64,000 nucleotides of DNA, taken from positions 41,746-105,745 of the forward strand of contig JBBQGB010000002.1 in the NCBI GenBank assembly GCA_038322575.1. The letters are read 5' to 3'. The notes beneath the pieces are model-generated. The model saw only the letters and a list, made by a program, of their open reading frames with translations, was not told where the DNA came from and ran no database searches. The stretch is from JACMOY01 sp038322575 (lineage in GTDB: Bacteria; Actinomycetota; Actinomycetes; Actinomycetales; Angustibacteraceae). Shown piece after piece: positions 39,771-49,086 of the stretch (positions are counted from its first letter, which is position 1; each line of letters opens with the position of its first letter). The position numbers and the translations under genes are program-made.

Positions 39771-42700
39771 GTGAGCGTCGACACGGCGACCTGCACCAAC
39801 CGCCGCGCCCGGGCGTCGAAGGAGTGGTCGTGCGCGATCCGCTCGGCGTTCGCCACGATCGCGGCGTCGTCGGGGAACAGCTCGTCCACCGGGCGGCGCA
39901 GCAGCTCGGTCAGGTGCTCGGGCGAGCGCCAGGTGACCACGCTGGGGCCGAACACCGCTGCGGTGCCCTCGATGTGGTCGCTGAGCACCCGGCCACCGGC
40001 GGCCGCGACGTCGAAGAGGCGGTTCGACCAGAACCCCTCGCGCCGCATGTCGTCCCAGTGGTCGTTCAGGACCACGCCGGCGCCGCGGTACATGGCCGGC
40101 AGAGCGGTGTTCGCTACCGCCGGGGCGCGCACCATCCGCGGGTCGAGGTACTGCTCCCACATGCTGCCGTAGACCGCGAGGTCGACTCCCGCCTTGACCG
40201 CGGCCTCGACCGCGGGGCGGTAGATGTTGCGTGAGTTGCCGACGAACAGCACCGCGTCGCCGCTGTCGGCGGCTGCCGCCCCCGGCGTGAAGATCGTGGC
40301 GTCGGTGCACTGCAGCAGGGGCTCGATCGGCACGCCCCAGGACGCGCCGACGTCCGTCGCCCAGCGCGCGCCCGCAGCGAAGACGTGGTCGTAGCCGCGC
40401 AGCTCGTCGGCCTCGACCTGGTCGGGATGGCTGATCACCCACATCAGGTTGACCTGCCCGGGCACCGGCACGACGCGGTCGAGGCCGCGGATGACCAGCC
40501 GGACGTCGTCCAGGTAGCTCGTCGGTCGACCGACCGCCTCGCGCAGGTCGACGACGGCGTCGTGCCCGAGCCGGCGCAGCGCACCGGCCAGCGACTGGGC
40601 GAAGTGCCAGTCACCCCACTGCTCACCGCGCGGACCGGACGGGGCGGCGATCTGCAGCGCCCAGCGCAGCGGACCGCCGTCGGCGGCCCGCTCGCGCGCG
40701 GACGCCGCGTCCCGCACGGTGACCGGTGCGGGCAGCAGCACCCCCGGGCCGCGCTCCTGGGCACTGACGTGCGCCAGGCGCAGCCCGGCTCGCGCCCATG
40801 CCGACGTGTCCGGCACCGGGCCGGCCCGCCGCCACGCCTCGCGCACCACGCTCACGTCGTGCGGGTGGGTCGCCTGCTCGGGGCGCCCGACGACCCACGC
40901 CTGCACCCCGGTCACGATCCTGGCCCCACCGCCGCCCTCACCGCGGTGCTCGCGCAGCCGCAGGGTCAGGTCGACGACGTGCCAGTCGTTGAGCAGCAGG
41001 GGTTGCAGCCCACCGACGGCGGCGACGTCAGCCGCCCGGGCCAGGACGATGCGCTCGTCGGGCGACACGACGTCGAGCGCTCCGTGCAGGCTGAGGTCCT
41101 CGCGCGGGTGGTCGCGCAGCACGGGCATCGGCAGGTCGACGCCCTCGACGGCGGTCACGCCCGCGCTGACGACGGTGCCCCCCATGCCGATCACCAGCGG
41201 GGCGACGACCGCGGTGGCGTCGTCCAGCGCAGCGCGCAGCTCGTCCAGGCCGCCGCGCAGCAGCACGTGCGGGTCGGTGACCAGCACCAGCTCGCCGGTG
41301 GTGTGCCCGAGCCCCACGTTGGTGCCCAGGGCGAAGCCGAGGTGGGCCGGCACCCGGTGCCAGTGCACCCGAGGGTCGGCCGCGGCGATCGACGCGAGGA
41401 CCGTGCTGCCCGAGCGGCGTGAGCCGTTGTCGAGCACGATGACCTCGAGGTCACCGCCCCACTGCAGCAGGCCCTCGACGGCCCGGACGGCGTCGCCGGG
41501 CTGGTCGTGCACCGCGATCACCGCGCTCACCCGGCCCGGCACGCGCTCGCGGTCGCGGGCGGCGGCCCAGTCCACCAGGTGGCGCGAGCGGACGACGTAG
41601 TCCCACGTCAGCGGCTCGCGGACGCTGATCCGGCTCGGGTCGTCGCGGTCCTCGGTGTAGACCGCACCCACGTAGGGCAGGTAGGTGAGGTCGCAGACCT
41701 CGCTCAGCTTGAGCACCAGGTCGTAGTCGACGGTGCGGCGCAGGTCCTCGGCGAACCCGCCCACCTCGCGCACCCGGTCGGCGCGCACGACCAGCACGTT
41801 CAGGTCGATGTGGTTGCCCACCAGCAGGTGCTCGCGACCGCCGTCGAAGGCGCGGAACGTCGTCCGGGCCCCGTCGTGCAGCTCCATCGCGGTGTAGGCC
41901 GCGTCCAGGCCGCGGTGCTGCATCGCCGACAGGGTGACGCGCAGGAAGTCCGGCTCCCACGTGTTGTCAGAGTCCAGGAACGCGATGTGGCTGCCTCGGG
42001 CCGCGGCGATGCCGATGTTGCGGGCCCGGCTGACGCCGGAGTGCTCGCCGGCGACGACGCGGATGCGTACGTCGAACGTCGAGAGGCCTTGCAGCACCTA
42101 GGGTGTGTCGTCGGTCGACCCGTCGTCGACGACGATGAGCTCCCAGCCGCCGTACGTCTGCGCCTGCACCGACACGATCGCGCGGCGCAGGGCCGCGGCA
42201 CGGTTCCACGTGGGCATCACGATGCTCACGAGCGGGTGCTCGACGTCCGCTGCGGGCAGCGTGACGGCGCCGACCTCGTCCTGCAGCCGTTGCTGCTGCT
42301 GCTCGGGCAGGGCGTCGACCCGGCGGGGCGCCCGGCGCAGCGCGTCCTGCTGCTGCCAGGTGCGCACCGCGTCCTCGGCCGACGCGCGCAGCTGGCCGTA
42401 GGTGACCTTGCCGTACGCCGTGCCGGCCGGGACGGGCAGCGGGGTGTCGGCGGTGGCCGTGGCGATGAAGTGCCCGAGCGGCCCGCCGCGGTGCTTCCTG
42501 GCCTCGGGGTGGGCACGCAGGTGCTGCGAGGCGTCGAACAGCGGGTGCGGCCGGCCCTTGCCGGCGCGCCGGCGCAGGTAGACCGCGAACGGGTCCAGCG
42601 ACCGGCCGTTCCAGCGCCTGCGGTCGAACCACTCCGGCTCGAACAGCGGGGTCGGCGACAGCCCGCGGCCGCGGCCGTGTCGGACGTAGTCGACGAGGGC

Positions 42701-42883
42701 CCCGAGGTCGGTCGAGAACGTGCGACCGCGCTGCAGCTCGTACCAGGGCCGGTCGAACGCCCCGGACGCCGAGATGGTCGAGACCGCGAGGGCCTCACGG
42801 GCGCTGGTCAGCGCCTGGCGCGCACCGGGTGCGGTGCGGGCGCCGGGCGGGACGAGCCGGCGGACGACGCTGCCGAGCTTCAC
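39764..42883 (-). pseudogene. Three-domain glycosyltransferase interrupted by an in-frame TAG
   Basis: One open frame of 1040 codons from the GTG at 42883, broken only by TAG at 42098-42100 (codon 262). Residues ~44-85 hold the N-terminal W-Y...G-L-S-P-T-P-L-F-E-P-E-W-F module; a GT2 domain begins at 219 (V-S-I-V-M-P-T-W-N-R) and the stop falls right after V-V-D-D-G-S-T-D-D-T-P. Beyond it the same domain continues (N-I-G-I-A-A-A-R-G-S-H-I-A-F-L-D-S-D-N-T-W), followed by a second GT2-like domain and a CgeB/GT1-like C-terminal domain (L-F-V-G-N-S-R-N-I-Y-R-P). A GTG follows the stop at once but without ribosome site. GAG to TAG is the simplest cause; see findings. Confidence 0.85.
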
Positions 42884-43818
42884 GAGGCGTACCCCAGCAG
42901 TCGGCGCGCGGGGAACCCCAGCCGGGCCGGGCCGACCAGCTCGCCCTCGCGGCCGGGGTAGGCGGTCGTTGTGCGCTCGAGGAAATCGCGGACGCCGGCG
43001 AACTGCTCGGGGTAGGCCTGCTCGCAGGCGTCCAGCAGGACGCCGGAGCCGAGCCGGTACGGGTCGTACCGCAGGGTGTCGATCTTGACGACGGGCAGCC
43101 GGCCGCCGTCCAGGGCGACGTCGGCCAGCGCGGACATCGGGTTCCACGGCTCGCGGGCGAAACGGGGCAGGCTCGAGAGGCGCTTTCCCTTGGGGCGCAA
43201 CGGTGCGCGGTGCACCGCCCACCACACCTGTCGGGCCCGGGCGAGGCGCCGGTCGTGCTCGCTCTCGGTGTAGTAGCTGCCGATCTCGAACCCGGCCTCG
43301 AGGATCGCGCGGCTGAGGCCGAGCTCGTAGACCCGGATCACCTTGGTGCGGTCGGACACGACCTGCATGTCACCCCAGAACCGGCGGAACCCGCGGGAGG
43401 CCACGACCCACGGGCGGAAGGCGTAGAAGTAGCTCTGCACGTGACGGCGGCGGCGCATCGTCTCGGTGAGCCCCCAGGCGTCGACCTGCCGCCGGCTCAT
43501 CGTGTCGATGACGGTCGACCACGGCACCACCGGGCCGATGTAGCTGTCGTTGCAGATGACCACGAGGTCGTAGGACTCCAGGTCGGTCACCGACTCCAGG
43601 CCCAGCTTGTAGCTGTAGAAGTCGTACCCCTCGTTGTCGCGGCGCACCAGCTCGGCCCGCTGGGTCACCGAGGCGACGACGTCGGGGTCGATGATGTCGG
43701 CCGCCGACACCAGCATCAGCCGGTCGGCCACCTCGTTCCAGGCGTCCAGCTGACGCAGCACGTGCGGCGCGACCAGTCCGTGCGGGTCGTAGTGGGCCAT
43801 GACGACGAGGGTTCGCAC
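42880..43818 (-). CDS. Rhamnan synthesis protein F (RgpF) family
   Basis: A 312-residue protein opening V-R-T-L-V-V-M-A-H-Y-D-P-H-G-L-V. N-E-G-Y-D-F-Y-S-Y-K-L-G-L and the N-D-S-Y-I-G-P segment are the RgpF signature known from streptococcal rhamnan loci, and W-G-L-T-E-T follows. RgpF proteins act as rhamnosyltransferases, so dTDP-rhamnose from the rml genes 15 kb away is the likely donor. The stop overlaps the next glycosyltransferase start (GTGA), so the two are translationally coupled. Confidence 0.88.
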   Translation of the reverse strand: MRTLVVMAHYDPHGLVAPHVLRQLDAWNEVADRLMLVSAADIIDPDVVASVTQRAELVRRDNEGYDFYSYKLGLESVTDLESYDLVVICNDSYIGPVVPWSTVIDTMSRRQVDAWGLTETMRRRRHVQSYFYAFRPWVVASRGFRRFWGDMQVVSDRTKVIRVYELGLSRAILEAGFEIGSYYTESEHDRRLARARQVWWAVHRAPLRPKGKRLSSLPRFAREPWNPMSALADVALDGGRLPVVKIDTLRYDPYRLGSGVLLDACEQAYPEQFAGVRDFLERTTTAYPGREGELVGPARLGFPARRLLGYAS

Positions 43819-43828
43819 CGGCGCGACT

Positions 43829-44410
43829 CTACCGTCGGGCGGTGGGGGCCGCCCGACCGCGCGGCGGCGGGTCGAGCAGCCGCTCGGCCCGTGACCAGAC
43901 GCGGCGCCAGGCCGCCGGGGCCGGTGCGCGCACCAGCACGCGGCCCAGCTCGTCGGGGTCGCCGGAGGCCAGGGCGACGACCTGGTGCGGGCGGTAGGTG
44001 CTGCGCATCTGGTCGAACCGCTCGGTGCGGTACGCCGGCCAGGCGGCCGGGTCGTGCCGGTGGGCCCAGGCCCGCTCGTCGATCAGGTGCTCGACCACGA
44101 CCCCGGCCCGGCGTCCGACCGCCAGCTGCGGTCCGTCGACCACCAGCACGACGCGCACCCCGGCAGCCACCTCGGGCAGCCGGTCGACCAGCGCCTGCAC
44201 CGGAGCGGTCGCGAGGCCCGTGACGTCGACGACCACGACCGGCAGGTCGTCGGCGGCCGCGCCCAGCCCGAGCGACCAGGCGCCGGGCCGCAGCGCCGGC
44301 GGCGGGACGGACGACGCCCGCACCACGGCGTCGACGGCCCGGCCGGCCCGCTCGCGCAGCCACGGCAGCCGCCGGGCGGCCTCGATGCCCGCCTGCACCA
44401 GCCGGCTCAC
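43829..44410 (-). CDS. Unknown protein in polysaccharide operon
   Basis: A 193-residue protein of no family I recognise. The GTG at 44410 overlaps the stop of the preceding glycosyltransferase (GTGA). It has no signal peptide or membrane helix. The middle alternates hydrophobic strands (D-L-P-V-V-V-V-D-V-T-G-L, V-R-V-V-L-V-V-D-G-P) with helices, a Rossmann-like pattern; later E-H-L-I-D-E-R-A-W-A-H-R-H and R-S-T-Y-R-P-H-Q-V-V-A-L recall acceptor loops of transferases. Position between GT28-like and RgpF genes suggests an accessory role in polymer assembly. Confidence 0.65.
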   Translation of the reverse strand: MSRLVQAGIEAARRLPWLRERAGRAVDAVVRASSVPPPALRPGAWSLGLGAAADDLPVVVVDVTGLATAPVQALVDRLPEVAAGVRVVLVVDGPQLAVGRRAGVVVEHLIDERAWAHRHDPAAWPAYRTERFDQMRSTYRPHQVVALASGDPDELGRVLVRAPAPAAWRRVWSRAERLLDPPPRGRAAPTARR

Positions 44411-45492
44411 CGCGCCCGCCCGGGCAGCAGCGACTCGACCTGCGCCTGCGCGGCCGCCGCGCCGTTGGGTCGGCGCACCTGCTCGAGCGCCTCGCGCATC
44501 ACGGCGCGCCGGTCGGGGTCGCCGAGCTCGTCGATGACGCGGCGGACGCCGGAGGCGTCGAGCACCGGCACGTCGAGCCCGACGCCGGCCTGCTGGGCCC
44601 ACCGCGCGCGGGCGGGCTGGTCGTCGACCCCGGTCGTGGTGTTGGCGACGAACGCGGTCGGGACGCCGAACCCGACCAGCTCGTGGAACGAGTTGTAGCC
44701 GGCGGCCGCCACGGCGAGGTCGACGGCGGCGAGGTGTCGGCTGATCGGGTAGAGCGAGACCCCGCGGACCCCCGGCGGCAGGTCGGACTGGGCCGAGGCG
44801 ATCGCCGGCCGGGTCACCACCACCTGCAGCCCCGGCACCCCGAGCAGCCCGTGGACGACGCGCCCGACGTCGGACTCGACGTCCTTGATGCTGCCGACAC
44901 CCAGGGTCACCAGGGCGGTGGGGCGGTCGGGGTCGACGCCGAGCGCCGCGGCGGCCTGCTCGCGGGGCAGCAGGTCGGCGTGGTCGAGCAGGGTGACCGG
45001 TCCGACGCGGACGGCGTCGGTGCGCCCGACGGTGGCGCCGGCGTCCAGCTCGGCGGCGAGCTCACCGGGCTCGACCACCAGGTCGAACACGCTGCTGCTG
45101 GCCAGCTGTTCGGCCACCAGCCCGGGCCGCCACATCGCCCGCCGCGACCACACCAGCCGGACGTCGGGCAGCACCGTCCGGCTGGCCAGCACCCCCTCGT
45201 AGGGGTGCACGCCGTCGAACACCACGACGTCGGGCCGCTCACGCCGCAGCACCGAGGCGAACCGCTCGGCGAAGACGAACCGCCACCGGCGGGCGCCGAT
45301 GCCGAGGTCGTCGCGCGAGGGGACGTACTCGTAGTCCAGGCCCTGGTCGGCGACGACGGGCACCGCCCGCGACATCGACACGACGTACGGCCGCACCCCC
45401 TCGCCGCGCCGACCGGCCATCGCCATCAGCCGGGTGAGGTGGCCCATCCCGAAGCCGTTGGACGAGACGTACATGACGTCACCGGCGCTCAC
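44407..45492 (-). CDS. GT28/MurG-like glycosyltransferase
   Basis: A 361-residue GT-B enzyme. The N-terminal Y-V-S-S-N-G-F-G-M-G-H-L-T-R-L contains the Gly-rich loop of MurG/UDP-glucuronosyltransferase-like proteins. The C-terminal half has L-V-T-L-G-V-G-S-I-K-D and A-A-A-G-Y-N-S-F-H-E-L-V-G-F-G-V-P-T-A-F-V, the donor-binding region. The sugar is unknown. GTG 45492 overlaps the preceding stop by four bases. Confidence 0.87.
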   Translation of the reverse strand: MSAGDVMYVSSNGFGMGHLTRLMAMAGRRGEGVRPYVVSMSRAVPVVADQGLDYEYVPSRDDLGIGARRWRFVFAERFASVLRRERPDVVVFDGVHPYEGVLASRTVLPDVRLVWSRRAMWRPGLVAEQLASSSVFDLVVEPGELAAELDAGATVGRTDAVRVGPVTLLDHADLLPREQAAAALGVDPDRPTALVTLGVGSIKDVESDVGRVVHGLLGVPGLQVVVTRPAIASAQSDLPPGVRGVSLYPISRHLAAVDLAVAAAGYNSFHELVGFGVPTAFVANTTTGVDDQPARARWAQQAGVGLDVPVLDASGVRRVIDELGDPDRRAVMREALEQVRRPNGAAAAQAQVESLLPGRAR

Positions 45493-46472
45493 GCGGGCTC
45501 GCGCACCCGGCTGGTGATGAACCCGACGCCCCACGACAGGTGCATGACCGCGAGGACGGCGGGCAGCAGCGCCCGCGAGCGCGCGGCGAGCTCGGGCTCG
45601 ATCAGCGCCGACCCCACGACCAGCGCGACGACGTACCCGCCGGGCACGACCAGGGCGACCGGGATCCAGGGGCTCACGGCCAGGGCGGCAGCGAGCCCGA
45701 CGACCAGGGCGGGTGGGGCGAGGTAGCGGGCGGACATGGTGCCGGCGTGCCGACGCGCGACGACCCGGCGCCACCGGCCGTACTGGAAGTACTGGCGCGA
45801 CAGGGCGCCGAGGTCCGGTCGCGGCCGGTAGGTGACGCGCAGGTCGGGGGTGAACCACACCGTGCCGCCGCTGGAGCGGATCCGGTGGTTCATCTCCCAG
45901 TCCTGGGCGCGCGCGAAGTGCTCGTCGTAGCCGCCGACGCGCTCGAGCGCGGCCCGGCGGAAGACGCCGAGGTAGACGGTCTCGGCCGGCCCGGCGCCGC
46001 CGCCGGTGTGGAACCGTGCGCTGCCCACCCCGAGCCGGCTGCGCATGGCGGCGGCGATCGCCCGCTCGACGACGGTGACGCCGCGGGCGTCCATGATGCC
46101 GCCGACGTTGTCGGCGCCGGTCTGCTCCAGGACCGCGACGGCCGTCCTCAGGTAGTCCGTCGGCAGCACGGCGTGCCCGTCGACGCGCGCCACCACCTGG
46201 TGCGAGCTGGCCGCGAGCGCGAGGTTCAGGCCCTGGGGGGTGCGCCCGCTGGGGTTGGCCACCAGCCGCACCCGCGGGTCGGCCGCTGCGAGCTCGGCGG
46301 CGACGTCGTCCGTGCCGTCGTCCGAGGGGCCGAGGGCCAGCACCAGCTCGAGATCGCCGTCAAGCTCCTGGCGCAGCACCCGGCCGACCGCCTCGCGCAG
46401 GTGCCGGCGCTCGTTGAGCACCGGCATGACCACGCTGACGGCGGTGCCGCTGGAGGCGGGCGGGTGGTTCAC
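45489..46472 (-). CDS. GT2 glycosyltransferase with C-terminal membrane helices
   Basis: A 327-residue protein. The GT-A domain shows S-V-V-M-P-V-L-N-E-R-R-H-L, L-G-P-S-D-D-G-T-D and V-A-R-V-D-G-H-A, with A-R-A-Q-D-W-E-M-N-H-R-I as the E-D-x-E-L-x-x-R-type motif and Q-Y-F-Q-Y-G-R-W-R-R near the membrane. Two or three helices follow after residue ~245. ExoA-like succinoglycan transferases have the same order. It is the second gene of the LCP-led operon and overlaps both neighbours by four bases. Confidence 0.9.
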   Translation of the reverse strand: MNHPPASSGTAVSVVMPVLNERRHLREAVGRVLRQELDGDLELVLALGPSDDGTDDVAAELAAADPRVRLVANPSGRTPQGLNLALAASSHQVVARVDGHAVLPTDYLRTAVAVLEQTGADNVGGIMDARGVTVVERAIAAAMRSRLGVGSARFHTGGGAGPAETVYLGVFRRAALERVGGYDEHFARAQDWEMNHRIRSSGGTVWFTPDLRVTYRPRPDLGALSRQYFQYGRWRRVVARRHAGTMSARYLAPPALVVGLAAALAVSPWIPVALVVPGGYVVALVVGSALIEPELAARSRALLPAVLAVMHLSWGVGFITSRVREPA

Positions 46473-47917
46473 CCTGCGGTGCACACCGACTTCGCGTCGA
46501 CGGGGGCCGCAGCGGGGGCCGCGGACGGCGCGGCCGTCGCGGGTGCGCCCGTGGACGCCGCTGGCTTCTGCTTCTTCTTGGCCGGCGCCGGGTTCAGCGC
46601 CGACTGGACGGTCCTGCGGATCAGCCCGAAGTCGGGGTGCGCCGGCTTGATCAGCGGGGGCACGAACTGCACGCTCGACACCTTCTGCGAGCGCGCGTTC
46701 AGAGCCAGGTCGGTGAGCGAGCCGAGCTCGGCCTGCGGGATGTCGGTGCTGACGACCTTGGCGGACGCCTGCGCGATGCCCTGGAACTTCAGCAGCACGG
46801 TCGCGGGGTCCATCTGGGCGAGCATCGCGGTCATCGTGCAGCGTTGGCGGGTCATCCGCTCGTAGTCGCTGGCGCCGGTGCGCGAGCGGGCGAACCACAG
46901 TGCGTGGTAGCCGTCGAGCTTGCGGTTGCCGACCGGGATGTAGCCCTTGATGGGTGAGGTGCCGCCGCCGATCGGCACCTTCTTGGTGACGTTGATGGTC
47001 AGGCCGCCCATGGCGTCGACCATGTCGCGAAAGCCCTGCAGGTCGATCAGCACGTAGTAGTCGACCGGCAGGCCGGTGATGGCCGAGATCGCATCCTTGG
47101 TGGCCTGCGCCCCCGGGTCCTTGACGCTCGGGGGGTAGATGCCCTTGTGCTCGGAGGCGTAGGAGTACACCGCGTTCAGCAGGCACACGTCACCGCAGTC
47201 GAAGCCGTTCGGCAGCGCGCGGTGCATCGGCGAGCTCGCGGGGAAGGGGATGTTCTCCATGTTGCGCGGGAACGAGAACATCACGCTCTGGCCGGTCTCG
47301 GCGTCGACGCTGACCAGCGTCATCGAGTCCGGGCGGGTGCCCACGCGGTCCTTGCCGGCGTCGCCGCCGAGCAGCAGCACGTTGTACCGGCCGTCGTGCC
47401 CCGCAGACGCCGCACCACCGCCGAAGACCCCGGCGAGGACGTCGCGTCCGACCCAGACCTGGCGCGCGGCGTACGCCATCGGTCCCGACGTGACCAGCAC
47501 CAGCGTGGCGGCGAGCCCGGCGACGGCCCGCCGGGCGGTCACCGACTGCAGCGAGGGGCGGCCGAGGCGCCAGGCGTCGACGAAGTACACGGGCCACGCC
47601 AGCGCCCCCACGACCAGCGCGAGCACCAGCAGCAGCAGCACCCACGAGCTGGTTGCCAGCGACAGCGCGAGGCGCCGGTCGAGCAGGCCGGCGAGCACGA
47701 ACGCGACGGCGGCGGCGAGCACCCCGAGCCAGATCCGCAGACCCACCCGCCCCATCCGCCGGTCACCGGCGAGCACCTGCGCGGCCCCGGGCAGCACGAG
47801 CGTGAGCACCAGCAGCAGGGCAGCGCGCCGTGATCGCAGCGGCTCGGTCAGCAGCTCGGGTGACCGCAGCGGCTGGGACGTCGGGCGCGGGCGCGTCGCC
47901 ACGGCGGAGCTGGTCAT
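46469..47917 (-). CDS. LCP (LytR-CpsA-Psr) family glycan-peptidoglycan ligase
   Basis: A 482-residue membrane protein. Hydrophobic helices lie within residues ~30-165, then an external LCP domain: N-V-L-L-L-G-G-D-A-G, R-P-D-S-M-T-L-V-S-V-D, S-F-P-R-N with the pyrophosphate-binding arginines, Y-Y-V-L-I-D-L-Q-G-F-R-D-M-V-D-A-M-G-G, and W-F-A-R-S-R-T-G-A-S-D-Y-E-R-M-T-R-Q-R. It moves lipid-linked glycan to peptidoglycan. Four helices before the domain are more than the usual one. First gene of the glycosyltransferase operon; a -10-like GATACT stands eight bases before the ATG. Confidence 0.93.
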   Translation of the reverse strand: MTSSAVATRPRPTSQPLRSPELLTEPLRSRRAALLLVLTLVLPGAAQVLAGDRRMGRVGLRIWLGVLAAAVAFVLAGLLDRRLALSLATSSWVLLLLVLALVVGALAWPVYFVDAWRLGRPSLQSVTARRAVAGLAATLVLVTSGPMAYAARQVWVGRDVLAGVFGGGAASAGHDGRYNVLLLGGDAGKDRVGTRPDSMTLVSVDAETGQSVMFSFPRNMENIPFPASSPMHRALPNGFDCGDVCLLNAVYSYASEHKGIYPPSVKDPGAQATKDAISAITGLPVDYYVLIDLQGFRDMVDAMGGLTINVTKKVPIGGGTSPIKGYIPVGNRKLDGYHALWFARSRTGASDYERMTRQRCTMTAMLAQMDPATVLLKFQGIAQASAKVVSTDIPQAELGSLTDLALNARSQKVSSVQFVPPLIKPAHPDFGLIRRTVQSALNPAPAKKKQKPAASTGAPATAAPSAAPAAAPVDAKSVCTAG

Positions 47918-47990
47918 GATGCTCGAGTATCGGTCATCACCACCACCGCCGCCGACGTCCGCCGCCGCGTGTCGCGCCCGCGTCGGTGCC

Positions 47991-48029
47991 GACCCAGACC
48001 GCACCTTCGCCACAAGGTGCGGGTGGGTC
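47991..48029 (-). repeat. Palindromic repeat, copy 2, and possible terminator
   Basis: CCGCACCTT (47999-48007) and AAGGTGCGG (48014-48022) form a perfect nine-pair stem around CGCCAC, extended by GACCCA/TGGGTC outside. Bases 47997-48024 match copy 1 at 25022 in 26 of 28 positions. It starts at the stop codon of the membrane gene at 48028 and may serve as its terminator. Confidence 0.65.
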
Positions 48030-49086
48030 ACGAACCGGGCGACACCCTGGTGAGCCAGGGGTCGATCCGGACCAGGCCTCGTGGGTAGCGACTGACGAGG
48101 GCCGCCAGGTCGTCGGTCAGCCGGACGGCGGAGACCACCAGCGTGACCTGGGCGTCTGCACCAGCCTCCCGGCCCGCCGCGTACACCCCGGACGACGGCG
48201 CGCTCATGACCGTGCCCGCGTCCCGCCACGCGGCGTCGATCTGCGCGCGCGGGAATCGCGACCGGGTGATGCACCACGCGGGGGCGTCCGCAAGGAGCAC
48301 GTCGCGCAGGGCCCCGGGCTCGTCCACGACCAGCACCTGGACCATGGTGGTCGGTGTGGGCCGGAAGATGACGCGGCTGATCAGCATGCCCGGGTGCGCG
48401 CCGTCGAACCTCTGCAGCGTGCCCGTCCCGGGGATGTTCTTGCCGATCCTGGTCCAGCCGCCGGACGGCGTCGGGCACGGCGGGGTGGTCCAGTCCGCCG
48501 CGCCGCCGAGCTGGCCCGCACGTCCGAGCGGCGTCTCGGCGTCCGCCTCGGCGCTCTGGCTGGTCACCGTGAGCCGGCCACCGCGGTAGACACCCCGCAG
48601 GGTCGCGTACCCCTCCGTCATCCCGCGTTCCGTGCGTGGACGCGTCAGTGCCTGCAGATCGACACCCGAGAGGTCCACGCCCAACGAGCACGGCTCGGGC
48701 GACCACGGCCCTGAACGTCTGATCAACGCCGTCGGCGTCGGCGCGCAGAACCTCGTCGCCGCACCCGGGACGGCCATCACCCGACCTGTCGCCTCGACCT
48801 GGTCCCCGTCCCGGATGACGTCCGACGCCGGGACGACCCGCGGGCCGGCGGGCCGAGCGAACGTCGTAACCCCTCGGTCCGGGTGAGCCAGGACGAACGG
48901 GACCAGCGCCAGCACGCCGGTGACCACCGCGGCCGTCGCCACCGCGGCCCTTCGGCGGAGTACGGCGGACCGGTGGGCGGCCACGACCCGGCCGGCGGTG
49001 AGCGCACCCACCGGCGGCTCGGCGTCCAGCGCCCGGGTCAGCAGCTCACGGACGTCGGTGCCGTCGTCCTCGAGAGCGTGGCTCAT
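48028..49086 (-). CDS. Single-pass membrane protein, probable partner of the ECF sigma factor
   Basis: A 352-residue protein whose ATG overlaps the sigma-factor stop (ATGA). A cytoplasmic N-terminus of ~47 residues (D-V-R-E-L-L-T-R-A-L-D-A-E-P-P), one membrane helix at about 48-67 and a long external domain with cysteines form the layout seen behind SigE-family sigma genes. An anti-sigma role is plausible by position; no zinc-binding H-x3-C-x2-C motif is present, so it would not be a classical ZAS protein. Confidence 0.7.
   Translation of the reverse strand: MSHALEDDGTDVRELLTRALDAEPPVGALTAGRVVAAHRSAVLRRRAAVATAAVVTGVLALVPFVLAHPDRGVTTFARPAGPRVVPASDVIRDGDQVEATGRVMAVPGAATRFCAPTPTALIRRSGPWSPEPCSLGVDLSGVDLQALTRPRTERGMTEGYATLRGVYRGGRLTVTSQSAEADAETPLGRAGQLGGAADWTTPPCPTPSGGWTRIGKNIPGTGTLQRFDGAHPGMLISRVIFRPTPTTMVQVLVVDEPGALRDVLLADAPAWCITRSRFPRAQIDAAWRDAGTVMSAPSSGVYAAGREAGADAQVTLVVSAVRLTDDLAALVSRYPRGLVRIDPWLTRVSPGS

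Noticed and set aside
42098..42100. TAG decoded as pyrrolysine or another recoded amino acid
   Set aside because: No pyl genes or recoding element is visible, the paralogue has an ordinary residue here, and a single GAG-to-TAG change explains it.
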